From assembly GCF_000143985.1 (NCBI RefSeq), contig NC_014364.1, positions 4,290,582-4,354,581 of the forward strand: DNA of 64,000 nt, written 5' to 3'. The translations under genes were made by a program, and so were the position numbers. Shown one piece after another: positions 1 through 9,063 of this stretch. The stretch is from Sediminispirochaeta smaragdinae DSM 11293 (GTDB lineage Bacteria > Spirochaetota > Spirochaetia > DSM-16054 > Sediminispirochaetaceae). The stretch's first letter is position 1. Every line of letters starts with the position of its first letter. The notes under the pieces were generated by a model. That model ran no database searches. It was not told where the DNA came from and was given only the letters and a program-made list of their open reading frames with translations.

Positions 1-671
1 GCATCTTTTACACCTTCGGCGATATTGTCGGTCATGGAGATAACGGCACCGGTCTCTTTCGCAACCGAAGCGGCATAATCAACCATCTCACCAGAAGGGT
101 GGAGTTCCTTTGGAGCAACGGCGACAAAGGTCATTCCCATTTTCGCCGAAGCAAGCATAAGGCTGTTGCCCATGTTATTACGGGCATCACCTACGAAAAC
201 AAGCTTCACCTTTGAAAGGGGCTTGTCAACATGTTCCATAATGGTCATAAAATCGGCAAGAATCTGCGTTGGATGATAGAGGTCCGTCAAACCGTTCCAT
301 ACCGGAACTCCGGAGTATCTAGCAAGGAGCTCAACAGTCTCTTGCTTAAAGCCCCGGAACTCAATACCGTCGTAGAAACGGCCAAGCACGAGAGCGGTAT
401 CCTCGATCGATTCCTTCTTTCCCATCTGGCTATTGGTGAGAAAGGTCACCTGGGCACCTTCGTCGAAGGCGGCAACTTCAAAGGCACAACGGGTACGAGT
501 AGAGGCCTTCTCAAAAAGCAGAACGATATTCTTTCCGACAAGCAGGTTTCCCCGAATTCCTGAACGTTTCTTACGTTTTAGATCAACAGAAAGGTCGAGA
601 AGATAGCGAATCTCCTCAGGTGTGTAGTCCTTCAAGGTCAGTAAGCTTCTTCCTTTCAAATTTACAGGCAT
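1..671 (-). CDS. argF: ornithine carbamoyltransferase (3' part cut by window edge)
   Basis: Catalyses transfer between carbamoyl phosphate and ornithine/citrulline. The translation starts [20 protein letters not shown], and near residue 55 carries the carbamoyl-phosphate motif STRTR, followed by [19 protein letters not shown] and the LTDLYHPTQ loop, all typical of the family. About 223 codons are present; the C-terminal third lies outside the window. The ATG at 671 is preceded by AAGGAGG at good spacing. It starts 25 nt downstream of the arginine deiminase gene in the same direction, so I infer it is the catabolic enzyme (ArcB role), running citrulline to ornithine plus carbamoyl phosphate for ATP. 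The sequence alone does not separate catabolic from anabolic forms. Confidence 0.93.
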   Translation of the reverse strand, partial: MPVNLKGRSLLTLKDYTPEEIRYLLDLSVDLKRKKRSGIRGNLLVGKNIVLLFEKASTRTRCAFEVAAFDEGAQVTFLTNSQMGKKESIEDTALVLGRFYDGIEFRGFKQETVELLARYSGVPVWNGLTDLYHPTQILADFMTIMEHVDKPLSKVKLVFVGDARNNMGNSLMLASAKMGMTFVAVAPKELHPSGEMVDYAASVAKETGAVISMTDNIAEGVKD

Positions 672-696
672 GGGTTCCTCCTTATCTCGTGCCTTC

Positions 697-1923
697 TCAA
701 ATCGCTTCACGCTGAAGCGGCATGCTCATACAGCGGGGACCGCCTCGGCCCCGAACAAGCTCCGATCCCTCTATCTCGACCACCTCGATGCCTGCAGCAC
801 GAAGCGTATCGTTTGAGGCGACGTTTCGATCATAGGTAACGACGACTCCCGGCTCAAGGGCCAGGGTGTTGGTACTATCGTTCCACTGTTCACGAGCGGC
901 GGTCAAATCATCGCCACCACCACTTTCAATCAAACGGATCGCAGGAAGCTTGAGAGATTCTTTCAGGCTCTTCTCTAGACTGTCAAGAGGGGAGATGCTA
1001 ATTCCTCCTCTTTTTGTCGGCTTAAGGCGAAAGAGTGCAATCTTTTCCCGAATATCGGGAAAAATGGTAAATGTGTCCCGATCTACCATGGTGATGACGG
1101 TATCAAGGTGCATAAAAGCACGAACAAAGGGGATCTGTATTACCAAGACCTCTTGTATCCCGGAGGGACCGGAGAAAAGCCGCTCGGCAAGCCGCTCTAT
1201 CCCTTCGGTCCCTGTTCTCGCGCTGCACCCCACCGCGACAACTTCGGGAGAGAGCATCAAAATATCTCCCCCTTCAATACTATCCAGATCAGAAGGCTTA
1301 TACCAGAGCGGAATCTGTCCCTCACCCTGAGGATCGGCGAACAGAGGGTGATAATCATGAAGATATTGAAGTATCAGCGATTCCCGGTTTCTTGCCGGAG
1401 TCTTCATTGCACTGACGACAAGTCCCGAATCGATGACAGCGCCGGGGTCCCGTGTAAAGTAAAGGTTTGTAAGGGGGTTGATGTAGAAAGGGTAAGCCTC
1501 CCGAATATAGCTCGAGAGACGCGACTGACCGGCTAAACGGTCGATCTCTTTTTTCTCTAAACCGGAGATGAAGACCTCTGCCAGCCGCTCTGCCTCCATG
1601 CCGCGCAGATAATCTCGAATGGACTCTTTTAGCAGGGTCGATCCGATTCGGCAAGCAGAGAGCACATCGTCGATCATGACACGACAGACTGCTTCCTCCC
1701 TCAGGATATCGGCAAGGAGATCGTGATAGTAGTAGACCTTACATCCTCGTTTTGAAAGTGTCTCGGCAAAAAGATCGTGCTCTTCCCTGATCTTCTTCAA
1801 CCACGGAATATCTTCAAAGAGCATCTCTTCTAGGTATCTTGGGGTAAGCCGCTCCAGCTCCCGGCCGGGGCGATGTACAAGAACAGACTGCAACGTTCCT
1901 ATTTCATTGGTCACATTGATCAT
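697..1923 (-). CDS. arcA: arginine deiminase
   Basis: Hydrolyses arginine to citrulline and ammonia, the first step of the arginine deiminase energy pathway in the cytosol. Recognisable blocks run in family order: an N-terminal [17 protein letters not shown], the FTRDP motif in the middle, the HLDT histidine block ([12 protein letters not shown]) and the C-terminal [10 protein letters not shown] with the nucleophilic cysteine. At 408 residues it has the usual length. I place the start at the ATG at 1923, which gives the family's N-terminus; an in-frame TTG at 1950 would add nine residues, and neither has a strong ribosome binding site. It is followed by argF, so the two form an arcA-argF unit diverging from adhE. 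Confidence 0.95.
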   Translation of the reverse strand: MINVTNEIGTLQSVLVHRPGRELERLTPRYLEEMLFEDIPWLKKIREEHDLFAETLSKRGCKVYYYHDLLADILREEAVCRVMIDDVLSACRIGSTLLKESIRDYLRGMEAERLAEVFISGLEKKEIDRLAGQSRLSSYIREAYPFYINPLTNLYFTRDPGAVIDSGLVVSAMKTPARNRESLILQYLHDYHPLFADPQGEGQIPLWYKPSDLDSIEGGDILMLSPEVVAVGCSARTGTEGIERLAERLFSGPSGIQEVLVIQIPFVRAFMHLDTVITMVDRDTFTIFPDIREKIALFRLKPTKRGGISISPLDSLEKSLKESLKLPAIRLIESGGGDDLTAAREQWNDSTNTLALEPGVVVTYDRNVASNDTLRAAGIEVVEIEGSELVRGRGGPRCMSMPLQREAI

Positions 1924-2120
1924 GAGAAGGTATGGTATACACTTTTTCAAAATGACGCAACGTATAATAACTATTGCAGTAGTAATAAGAATTTTCTCCT
2001 ATTGGCAGATTTCGTTCTTTTTTACACGATATTTATTTATCGATACTTGTCCTTCCGATCATTACACGATACTATATATACAGTTTTTAGATATTTTTTT
2101 ATCGATTACAGGAGGTAACC
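1924..2120. promoter_or_regulatory. divergent arcA / adhE control region with two related palindromes
   Basis: This AT-rich 197-nt gap separates arcA (minus) and adhE (plus). For adhE a possible promoter is TTGTCC (2047-2052), 17 nt, TACTAT (2070-2075), and AGGAGG precedes the ATG. Two similar sequences stand out: CGATA-TTTATT-TATCG at 2027-2042, a perfect 5+5 inverted repeat, and AGATA-TTTTTT-TATCG at 2089-2104, 62 bp further on, flanking the promoter. They look like paired operators for a redox or fermentation regulator. The regulator is not identifiable from sequence. Confidence 0.5.
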
Positions 2121-4781
2121 ATGTCTATCGAAAGCAAACTCAAGCGGGAAACACATAAAGCACAGCCGATCGGCGATGAAGCAATGCTTAACGACAGTAT
2201 TCGGAAGGTAGCTGCGGCACAAGCCCGCTATGCCCGGTACAATCAACAGCAGGTGGACGCCATCTTCCGAGCCGCTGCCATGGCGGCGGCCGGGGCAAGA
2301 ATCGAATTGGCGAAGCTTGCCGCCCAGGAAACAGGAATGGGAGTCGCCGAGGATAAGGTGATCAAAAATCACTTTGCATCGGAATATATCTACAATAAGT
2401 ATAAGGACATGAAGAGCTGTGGGATCATAGAGGAGGACCTTACCTTCGGGGTTGCAAAAATTGCCGAACCACTTGGTGTTATTGCCGGTGTAGTGCCTAC
2501 AACGAACCCGACAAGTACAACCATTTTTAAGGCCCTCCTTGCCCTTAAAACACGAAACGGTATCATCTTCAGTCCCCATCCCCGGGCAAAGGTGTGTACC
2601 ATAGAGGCCGCCAGGATCGTTCTTGAAGCAGCGGTGGCTGCAGGGGCACCGAAAGATATCATCGGCTGGATCGAAGACCCCTCGGTCGAACTGAGCAGGC
2701 AACTGATGGAACACCCGTCTATCAGCCTTATCCTCGCAACAGGAGGCCCAGGCATGGTAAAGGCGGCATATTCGAGCGGAACTCCAGCCATAGGTGTCGG
2801 AGCCGGCAACACTCCGGCACTGATAGACGAGAGTGCAGATGTCAAAATGGCGGTGAGTTCCATTTTGATGAGCAAAACCTTCGACAACGGCATGATCTGC
2901 GCCAGTGAACAGTCCGTTGTGGTTGTCGAGAAAATCTACCGAGAGGTAAAAAGCGAGCTGGTATGCCGCGGGGCTTACATTCTCAACAAAGAGGAAAAGG
3001 AAAAGGTTGGTCGGCTGATGTTCGGCGAAGGAAAACTCTCTCCCAAAGTAGTCGGCCAAAAAGCCTCGACCATTGCCGGGATGGCGGGTTTTACGGTTCC
3101 CGAATCCACTAAAGTGCTGGTTGCCGAAGTCGAAGCAGTGGGAAGCAAGGAGCCGCTGAGCGCTGAAAAGCTAAGCCCGGTTCTGGCCCTCTACAAGCGA
3201 AAAGAGTTTTCACAGGCCTTGGAAACAGCCGCAGCTTTGGTCACCTTCGGAGGGCTTGGTCATACCAGTGTGCTTTACACCAACCCCGCACACAGAGAAC
3301 GAATCGAACGATTCGGGGCAACCATGAAAACGGGAAGGACCCTGGTCAACATGCCGGCGAGTCAGGGAGCCATTGGCGATATCTACAATTTTTCACTGGA
3401 GCCGAGCCTTACCCTTGGCTGCGGGAGTTGGGGAGGCAATTCCGTAAGTAAAAATGTCGGACCGGAACAATTACTCAACTATAAAACCATTGCGGCAAGG
3501 AGGGAAAACATGTTGTGGTTTCGTGCCCCAAAAAAGGTTTTTTTCAAAAGAGGTTCGCTTCCCGTTGCCCTCGAAGAACTTGAAGGAAAAAAGAAGGCCT
3601 TCATCGTCACCGATCGCTTTCTTTTCGACTCGGGAATGACCAAGGTACTTACCGACCGCTTGGAAAAGATGGGCATCAAAACGGAAATTTTCAGCGAGGT
3701 ACAGGCCGATCCCACCCTCTCCAACGCCCGAACGGGTGTCAGGCGGATGGATGCCTTTCAACCGGATCTGATCATTGCCTTTGGCGGCGGAAGCCCCATG
3801 GACGCCGCTAAAATCATGTGGGTTCTCTATGAACACCCGGAGGTGCACTTTCAGGATCTTGCAGCACGTTTTATGGATATCCGCAAACGGGTGTACCGCT
3901 TTCCCGAGATGGGCCAAAAGGCGAGCCTCATCGCAATTCCCACCACCAGTGGAACGGGAAGTGAGGTAACCCCCTTTGCGGTCATTACCGACGATGAAAC
4001 AGGCATCAAGTATCCCATTGCCGACTATGCCCTTACCCCCGACATGGCAATCTGCGATGCGGAGCTTGCCGCCCAGATGCCCGCAAGGCTGACAGCATAC
4101 TCCGGTATCGATGCGGTAACCCATGGGCTCGAGGCAATTGCAAGCATGCTTGCCACTGAATATACAACTCCTCTGGCTATGGAATCCATACGCCTTCTCT
4201 TTGAATACCTGCCCAGGGCCTATCGATTCGGTGCGGCCGATATGGAGGCACGGGAAAAAGTTCACCACGCCTCCAATATGGCGGGAATGGCTTTTGCAAA
4301 TGCCTTTCTCGGGGTTTGCCATTCCATGGCCCATAAGCTCGGCAGCTTTTTCCACCTCCCCCACGGGCTGGCAAACGCGCTCCTTATCAACCAGGTAGTG
4401 CGTTTCAACGCTTCGGAAGCTCCGGCAAAGCAAGGTACCTTTCCCCAGTACACTCATCCCCAAGCGGCAGAGCGCTACGCCAGGCTCGCCGATTATCTCG
4501 GTCTCGGTCTCGGTGGAGGGACAATGGAGGAAAAGGTCGATACACTGCTTGATGCGATCACAAAACTAAAAGCGGATCTGGATATTCCGAAAAGCATTGC
4601 CGAAGCGGGTATCCGGGAAGAAGCCTTTACGAAGGAGCTGGATGCCATGGCAGAGGCGGCCTTCGACGATCAGTGCACCGGGGCAAATCCCCGTTACCCG
4701 CTCATCAGTGAGATCAAAGATCTCTATCTGGCTGCTTTTTCAGGGAAATCAGTGACAACAGCATACATAACAAAAGCATAA
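2121..4781 (+). CDS. adhE: bifunctional acetaldehyde-CoA / alcohol dehydrogenase
   Basis: Reduces acetyl-CoA to acetaldehyde and then ethanol, reoxidising two NADH per acetyl group in fermentation; members form cytosolic filaments (spirosomes). The 886 residues match full-length AdhE. The N-terminal aldehyde dehydrogenase half has the catalytic cysteine in NGMICASEQSVVV (about residue 258). The C-terminal iron-dependent alcohol dehydrogenase half has the nucleotide motif FGGGSPMDAAK, the TTSGTGSEVTPFAV block and the metal histidines in HSMAHKLGSFFHLPHG. An excellent AGGAGG lies 6 nt before the ATG. It is monocistronic, with a rho-independent terminator directly after. Confidence 0.98.
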   Translation: MSIESKLKRETHKAQPIGDEAMLNDSIRKVAAAQARYARYNQQQVDAIFRAAAMAAAGARIELAKLAAQETGMGVAEDKVIKNHFASEYIYNKYKDMKSCGIIEEDLTFGVAKIAEPLGVIAGVVPTTNPTSTTIFKALLALKTRNGIIFSPHPRAKVCTIEAARIVLEAAVAAGAPKDIIGWIEDPSVELSRQLMEHPSISLILATGGPGMVKAAYSSGTPAIGVGAGNTPALIDESADVKMAVSSILMSKTFDNGMICASEQSVVVVEKIYREVKSELVCRGAYILNKEEKEKVGRLMFGEGKLSPKVVGQKASTIAGMAGFTVPESTKVLVAEVEAVGSKEPLSAEKLSPVLALYKRKEFSQALETAAALVTFGGLGHTSVLYTNPAHRERIERFGATMKTGRTLVNMPASQGAIGDIYNFSLEPSLTLGCGSWGGNSVSKNVGPEQLLNYKTIAARRENMLWFRAPKKVFFKRGSLPVALEELEGKKKAFIVTDRFLFDSGMTKVLTDRLEKMGIKTEIFSEVQADPTLSNARTGVRRMDAFQPDLIIAFGGGSPMDAAKIMWVLYEHPEVHFQDLAARFMDIRKRVYRFPEMGQKASLIAIPTTSGTGSEVTPFAVITDDETGIKYPIADYALTPDMAICDAELAAQMPARLTAYSGIDAVTHGLEAIASMLATEYTTPLAMESIRLLFEYLPRAYRFGAADMEAREKVHHASNMAGMAFANAFLGVCHSMAHKLGSFFHLPHGLANALLINQVVRFNASEAPAKQGTFPQYTHPQAAERYARLADYLGLGLGGGTMEEKVDTLLDAITKLKADLDIPKSIAEAGIREEAFTKELDAMAEAAFDDQCTGANPRYPLISEIKDLYLAAFSGKSVTTAYITKA

Positions 4782-4791
4782 AAGACGGCAG

Positions 4792-4827
4792 GGCCGGCCG
4801 AGGGCATACACTTCGGTCGGCCTTTTT
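4792..4827 (+). terminator. rho-independent terminator of adhE
   Basis: The stem GGCCGGCCGA (4792-4801) pairs with TCGGTCGGCC (4813-4822) with one G-T pair; an 11-nt loop separates them and a run of five T follows. It sits 11 nt after the adhE stop. On the opposite strand the tail is only weakly T-rich, so it may help end nrdJ transcription as well. Confidence 0.85.
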
Positions 4828-4882
4828 CATTTTCGCTCATGCAGATCAGAAAGCAGTCATGGACAATGGCTCCCCAAAGGGC

Positions 4883-7366
4883 TCAGCACTCGCTATGGCC
4901 GCAGCTGTGACACTTCTTGCAGCCCTCGATAAACATAAAGGTAGCATTTCCACAGACCGGACAGATGTCGGCATGGAGTGCATCGAAGGAAAAGGCGAAC
5001 TGCTTTGCAGCCTCCTCTTCTTCCTCGTCGGGTAGTACCGGATAGCTGCTTTCGCCGAAGACCGTACCAATATGTTCTTCCAAGGCCTGGGCCACCGCAT
5101 CGGGAAGGCTCATCACCCGGTTCTTTCCAAAACCACGCTGGCGGCCGCTGCCGATACTTCGCAACTGGGCAATCACGGCCTTCGCCCGCTCGACAGGTCC
5201 CAGAGGGCTGGGCATGCGCAGAATGAGACTAATGAGCCGCCCCAAACCTTCGGCATCGGCAGCAACGTCCGATCCTACCTTTGCAACGTTGATAAAGACC
5301 TCGAAAGGCTCTTCCATGCTGGCACCGTCGGCATTAACGGTGATATATGCGGTTCCGATTGGAGTATGTTTACGGTAAGTAACCCCATGAAGCATTGTGG
5401 GACGAACCCTCGGCTTGATCTGCTTCACCTCGACCGGGTTTTCCTTCTTTTCTTCCTCTTTCTTCAGGTTCAATACCTGTTCGTCTCTGCTGCCGTCACG
5501 ATAGATGGTACCGCCCTTGCAGCCGAGATCGTACATCAGTTCATAGAGCTGCTTTGTCTGCTCTACAGAATACTGATTGGGAACGTTACAGGTTTTACTG
5601 ATACTTGAATCAACCCAGCGCTGTATGGATGCCTGAACCTTGACGTGCTCTTCCGGAGAAAGGTCCATGGCCGAGACAAAATAGTCGGGAAGCTGCTCCG
5701 CTTCGGGATTGGCCTTTCGCCACTCGTCGTAGACGCCTACCCGCTCGATATTGCTTCCCATCCGTCCACGGCGCTCCCATTCCCAGAAATAATAGGGTTC
5801 GATTCCTGTGGAAGTTCCCACCATTGTTCCTGTCGTTCCGGTAGGAGCCTGGGTCAGAAGGGTAACGTTTCGAATACCATTCTCGGCGATCTTTCTTCGA
5901 ATCTCCTCGGGCATCCCTTTCATGAAGCCGCTTTCAAGAAATGGTTCGGCCTCGAACTTGGGGAAGCTCCCCTTCTCTTTGGCAGTATCACTGCTGGAAC
6001 GGTATGCCTCAACAGCTATAAAGCGGTACAGTTTATCAAGAAAAGCCTCGGATTCCTTACTACCATAGCGAATCTTCAGCTTGATCATCAATTCCGCAAG
6101 CCCCATTGTGCCGAGCCCCACACGCCGTTCCGAAAGCTGCTGCTCTTTGTTTGCCTCAAAAAAGTAGGGAGTATTGTCGATTACATCATCGAGAAAACGG
6201 ACGGCATAGCGAACGGTGCGGCCGAGGTTATCCCAATCCACATCGTTGCCGTTTGCAAAGCGCGATAGATTGACCGCCCCGAGATTGCAGACACCCCAAC
6301 TCGGCAGTCCCTGCTCCCCGCAAGGATTGGTACACTGGATCCTTGCGTAATAACCGGAATTACTCATGGCATTGTAGCGGTCGACGAAAAAGATCCCAGG
6401 CTCGGCGCTTGCCCAGGCGCTTTCGATAATGGAATTCCAGATCTCCCGAGCCTTCACCTTACGATAGACATTAACAGGCTTACCTGCGGCCTTCCAGGCC
6501 ACGAAGTCGCCGTCCCACTCCTTATCATAACCGGGATAATTGGTATCGGGAAACACCAGTTCCCAATCAAGGTCCTCTTTGACGGCCTTCATAAAATCGT
6601 CGGTAATACCGACGCTGATATTCGCATTGGTGATCTGCCCCATCTGTCGTTTACTCGAAATAAACTCGAGAATATCGGGATGCCAAACATTGAGGATAAG
6701 CATCAGGGCACCCCTACGGCTGCCCCCCTGCTCGATCAAACCGGTAACAAAGCTATAGAGGGCCCCCCAACTCACGGATCCGGAAGAACGGCCGTTTACC
6801 CCTTTCACATATGCATGATGGGGCCTCAGCGAGGTCAGATTAATACCGACTCCACCGCCCCGGCTCATGATCTCGGTCATATGGCCCAGGGTTTTGATGA
6901 TCCCGCCCCGACTATCTTCGGGACTGGGAATAACGTAGCAGTTGTAATAGGTAAGATTCTGATCGGTTCCCGCTCCTGTCAGGATACGTCCGCCGGGCAC
7001 AAAACGCCAATCTTCAAGGAGCCAGCGAAAGCGTTCCGTCCACTCTTCCCGCTTCTCTTTGGTCTCCTCCATGGCAATACCGGAGGCCACTCGCTTTATC
7101 ATCTGAGCAGGGGTTGTTTCAAGGGGCTTATCTACATGCTCAAGGCTCCGCTCGACCTCTTCGCCTGTATCAAGTTTGACGATAACGGTGCCGTTTTCCA
7201 TTGCAGTGACGGAACCGATCTCCCGCTGACCGGTTTGGGGATTGCTAACGACGACAACAATATCCCCCACTTTCAGTGATTTCTTCGATCCGTCCTTCAA
7301 TGCATATCGATCAAGAAAGATTTTTCTTCCCAGATCGTTGAGAGCATTCTTCTGTAACGACACCAT
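4883..7366 (-). CDS. nrdJ: adenosylcobalamin-dependent (class II) ribonucleoside-diphosphate reductase
   Basis: Makes deoxyribonucleotides using adenosylcobalamin, independent of oxygen. Visible are an N-terminal ATP-cone-free region, the NPCGEQ catalytic-cysteine loop, the TQAPTGTTGTM and GIEPYYFWEWER blocks of the reductase barrel, a TSCPD-type domain after residue about 640, and a C-terminal zinc-ribbon-like tail with the cysteines of CPVCG and CHSCGHSEC. The start is the ATG at 7366, with GGGAGG four bases upstream; an upstream in-frame start would add 20 unlikely residues. The protein has 827 residues, typical for spirochaete and clostridial NrdJ. It lies 152 nt downstream of the Ktr-associated block and may have its own promoter. 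Confidence 0.95.
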   Translation of the reverse strand: MVSLQKNALNDLGRKIFLDRYALKDGSKKSLKVGDIVVVVSNPQTGQREIGSVTAMENGTVIVKLDTGEEVERSLEHVDKPLETTPAQMIKRVASGIAMEETKEKREEWTERFRWLLEDWRFVPGGRILTGAGTDQNLTYYNCYVIPSPEDSRGGIIKTLGHMTEIMSRGGGVGINLTSLRPHHAYVKGVNGRSSGSVSWGALYSFVTGLIEQGGSRRGALMLILNVWHPDILEFISSKRQMGQITNANISVGITDDFMKAVKEDLDWELVFPDTNYPGYDKEWDGDFVAWKAAGKPVNVYRKVKAREIWNSIIESAWASAEPGIFFVDRYNAMSNSGYYARIQCTNPCGEQGLPSWGVCNLGAVNLSRFANGNDVDWDNLGRTVRYAVRFLDDVIDNTPYFFEANKEQQLSERRVGLGTMGLAELMIKLKIRYGSKESEAFLDKLYRFIAVEAYRSSSDTAKEKGSFPKFEAEPFLESGFMKGMPEEIRRKIAENGIRNVTLLTQAPTGTTGTMVGTSTGIEPYYFWEWERRGRMGSNIERVGVYDEWRKANPEAEQLPDYFVSAMDLSPEEHVKVQASIQRWVDSSISKTCNVPNQYSVEQTKQLYELMYDLGCKGGTIYRDGSRDEQVLNLKKEEEKKENPVEVKQIKPRVRPTMLHGVTYRKHTPIGTAYITVNADGASMEEPFEVFINVAKVGSDVAADAEGLGRLISLILRMPSPLGPVERAKAVIAQLRSIGSGRQRGFGKNRVMSLPDAVAQALEEHIGTVFGESSYPVLPDEEEEEAAKQFAFSFDALHADICPVCGNATFMFIEGCKKCHSCGHSEC

Positions 7367-7397
7367 TGTCCTCCCAGTTATAGTTTCGCTTAAGAGC

Positions 7398-7440
7398 GCC
7401 TGTCCGCCGGTGGAACACCACCCCACTCCACCGGACAGGC
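7398..7440 (-). other. strong hairpin in the nrdJ leader
   Basis: GCCTGTCCG..GTGGA (7398-7414, with a CC bulge) pairs with TCCACCGGACAGGC (7427-7440) around a 12-nt loop. In the nrdJ direction it ends about 31 nt before the start codon, and no T-run follows, so it is not an ordinary terminator. It could stabilise the mRNA or separate nrdJ from the upstream genes. I see no B12-riboswitch core around it. Confidence 0.5.
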
Positions 7441-7518
7441 ATTCATGAATTCAAACAGCACTAAGGTTAACGAAAAGGCGAAGGATATTCAACGAAAAAA
7501 ATCTCCAATTGCCGTTTC

Positions 7519-8340
7519 TTAGCTCTTCTTTCCATTGCGTCTAAAGATAGCACCAATCCCACCGAAAAAAGAGTCTCTTTTCGGCCGATGTTGTCGTCCA
7601 CCCTCGGCATCCTTCGTCTCGGGCACGAGAGCTTCCCTGGAAAAGAAGTGCTCATGGCTGAAATCAAAGACAAGGTAGGATACATCTCCGTCGCGATTAT
7701 AGACGGGATGAACGGTGATCTGTTCTTTTTCCTTCTCAAGGTAAACATCAACGGCCGCATGGCTGTTTGCAGCCTTGGACAAAATCGATTGGGTAACAAT
7801 ATCCGCAGAGAGATTCTCTACAAAATCGCTTAGCAATTCGGAACGACTTGCCTTCTTTTTTTCCACATAGCCTTTGCTGATGTACTGAATACGGCCGAGA
7901 ATATCCGTGATAAGGATAGGTTGGTTCATGTTGCCGACAAGAAAACCGATGAGAGAAGACTGGGCTCCGATCCTGAGCACAAGTTTACGGTTGAGTTCGT
8001 TGAGCCTGGTGTAGAGACGGCTGATCTGCCGTCCCAGGCGCCCAAGTTTTCTCAAGCTCACTTCCGGTTTGTAATCATCGGAACCGGTATGTTCGATCAT
8101 CTTTTCGATTTCACGACTCACATTGCGACTTCGCATCAGTGCTGCACCGTAGAAAAGTGCAAGGATTGTAGCCACAACCACGGCAATAAACAGAAAACGC
8201 TCCGCCGTCAGTTTAAAACCAAGCTGGGAGGCAAGCTCGGGATGAAGGAAAAACCGATATCCGATTACTCCGAGGACAAGAACGGTCAAAACCGTTAAAA
8301 ATCCGAGAAGAAGAATGTCCCGCTTCGATACAATGATCAT
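7519..8340 (-). CDS. two-TM membrane protein with HAMP-like linker and PAS-like domain, function unknown
   Basis: The 273-residue protein has a first membrane segment at about 9-30 and a second at 48-70. A charged, coiled linker resembling HAMP (about 72-120) and a region at 130-225 resembling a PAS fold (PILITDILGRIQYISKGYVE, later VHPVYNRDGDVSYLVFDFSH) follow. A basic, Gly/Arg-rich tail closes it. There is no kinase, receiver, cyclase or methyl-accepting domain. It starts 8 nt after ktrA, so translation is probably coupled to the potassium transporter. I infer a membrane sensor or accessory protein of the Ktr system; no named family was recognised. Confidence 0.75.
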   Translation of the reverse strand: MIIVSKRDILLLGFLTVLTVLVLGVIGYRFFLHPELASQLGFKLTAERFLFIAVVVATILALFYGAALMRSRNVSREIEKMIEHTGSDDYKPEVSLRKLGRLGRQISRLYTRLNELNRKLVLRIGAQSSLIGFLVGNMNQPILITDILGRIQYISKGYVEKKKASRSELLSDFVENLSADIVTQSILSKAANSHAAVDVYLEKEKEQITVHPVYNRDGDVSYLVFDFSHEHFFSREALVPETKDAEGGRQHRPKRDSFFGGIGAIFRRNGKKS

Positions 8341-8348
8341 ATCAGCTC

Positions 8349-9041
8349 CTAATACTCTTTAACCGCTTCTATATCCTCATTTTTTCCGACTACCAGCAAA
8401 ACATCCTGCTCGAGGAGTACCGTTTCGCTGTCCGGGAATATCACCTCTTCATTTTTCAGGGGATTACCTACTTCATCCACCGAAAGTGTGGTCCGTTTTA
8501 TGGCGATAACGTTGATGGAGAAGCGTTTGCGAAGATCGAGTCGAACCAGGGTACTGTTGACGAAACTGCGGGGAACATAGACCTCGGCAAAGCTGATGGA
8601 ACTGCTTATGGGGATTCGATCAAGGACATGGGGAGCAATAAGTCGCTGGGCAATCCTTCTTCCTTCATCGACTTCAAGGTTGATCACCTCGTCGGCCCCT
8701 ACCTGCCGGAGAACCTCGGCATGAATCTCACTGATGGCCCTGGCCACAATATAGGGGACCCCGCTGCGTTTGAGTATGGCGGTGGTAAGAATCCCCGATT
8801 CAACGGCGTCGCCTATTGCCACGATGGCGACATCCACCTCTTCGAGGCTAAGAGCGGAGAGCCCCTCCTCATCGGTGGCATCCACCAAAACAGCCTGTGT
8901 TACGGCATCTTTCACCGCCTCCACCTGCTTAGGCTGATTATCAACGGCGATAACCTTTCCTCCCCGAGCCGAAAGCTCAAGAGAAACCTGGCGACCAAAG
9001 GTACCAAGTCCGATTACCGCAAAAACACGCTCTCGTGCCAT
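8349..9041 (-). CDS. ktrA: KtrA/TrkA-type potassium uptake regulatory subunit
   Basis: A cytosolic RCK protein that gates a KtrB-type potassium channel in response to nucleotides. The N-terminal Rossmann fold has VIGLGTFGRQVS (GxGxxG-type), the acidic end of strand 2 (AVDNQPKQVE) and VDATDEEGL. The C-terminal RCK_C domain covers about residues 140-230 and ends in LLVVGKNEDIEAVKEY. The 230 residues correspond to one RCK unit (KtrA size) and not the doubled TrkA. It is 22 nt downstream of ktrB, in an operon that also holds the dgcN/dgcA-like genes. Confidence 0.93.
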   Translation of the reverse strand: MARERVFAVIGLGTFGRQVSLELSARGGKVIAVDNQPKQVEAVKDAVTQAVLVDATDEEGLSALSLEEVDVAIVAIGDAVESGILTTAILKRSGVPYIVARAISEIHAEVLRQVGADEVINLEVDEGRRIAQRLIAPHVLDRIPISSSISFAEVYVPRSFVNSTLVRLDLRKRFSINVIAIKRTTLSVDEVGNPLKNEEVIFPDSETVLLEQDVLLVVGKNEDIEAVKEY

Positions 9042-9063
9042 ATTTCCTCCCTCTCGTCACACA

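Noticed and set aside
2106-3059. Minus-strand open frame of 317 codons
   Set aside because: It is antisense to adhE; the product is rich in Cys and His and looks like a mirror of a coding region.
7367-7518. B12 riboswitch before nrdJ
   Set aside because: Only one simple hairpin is present and no conserved B12 box was found.
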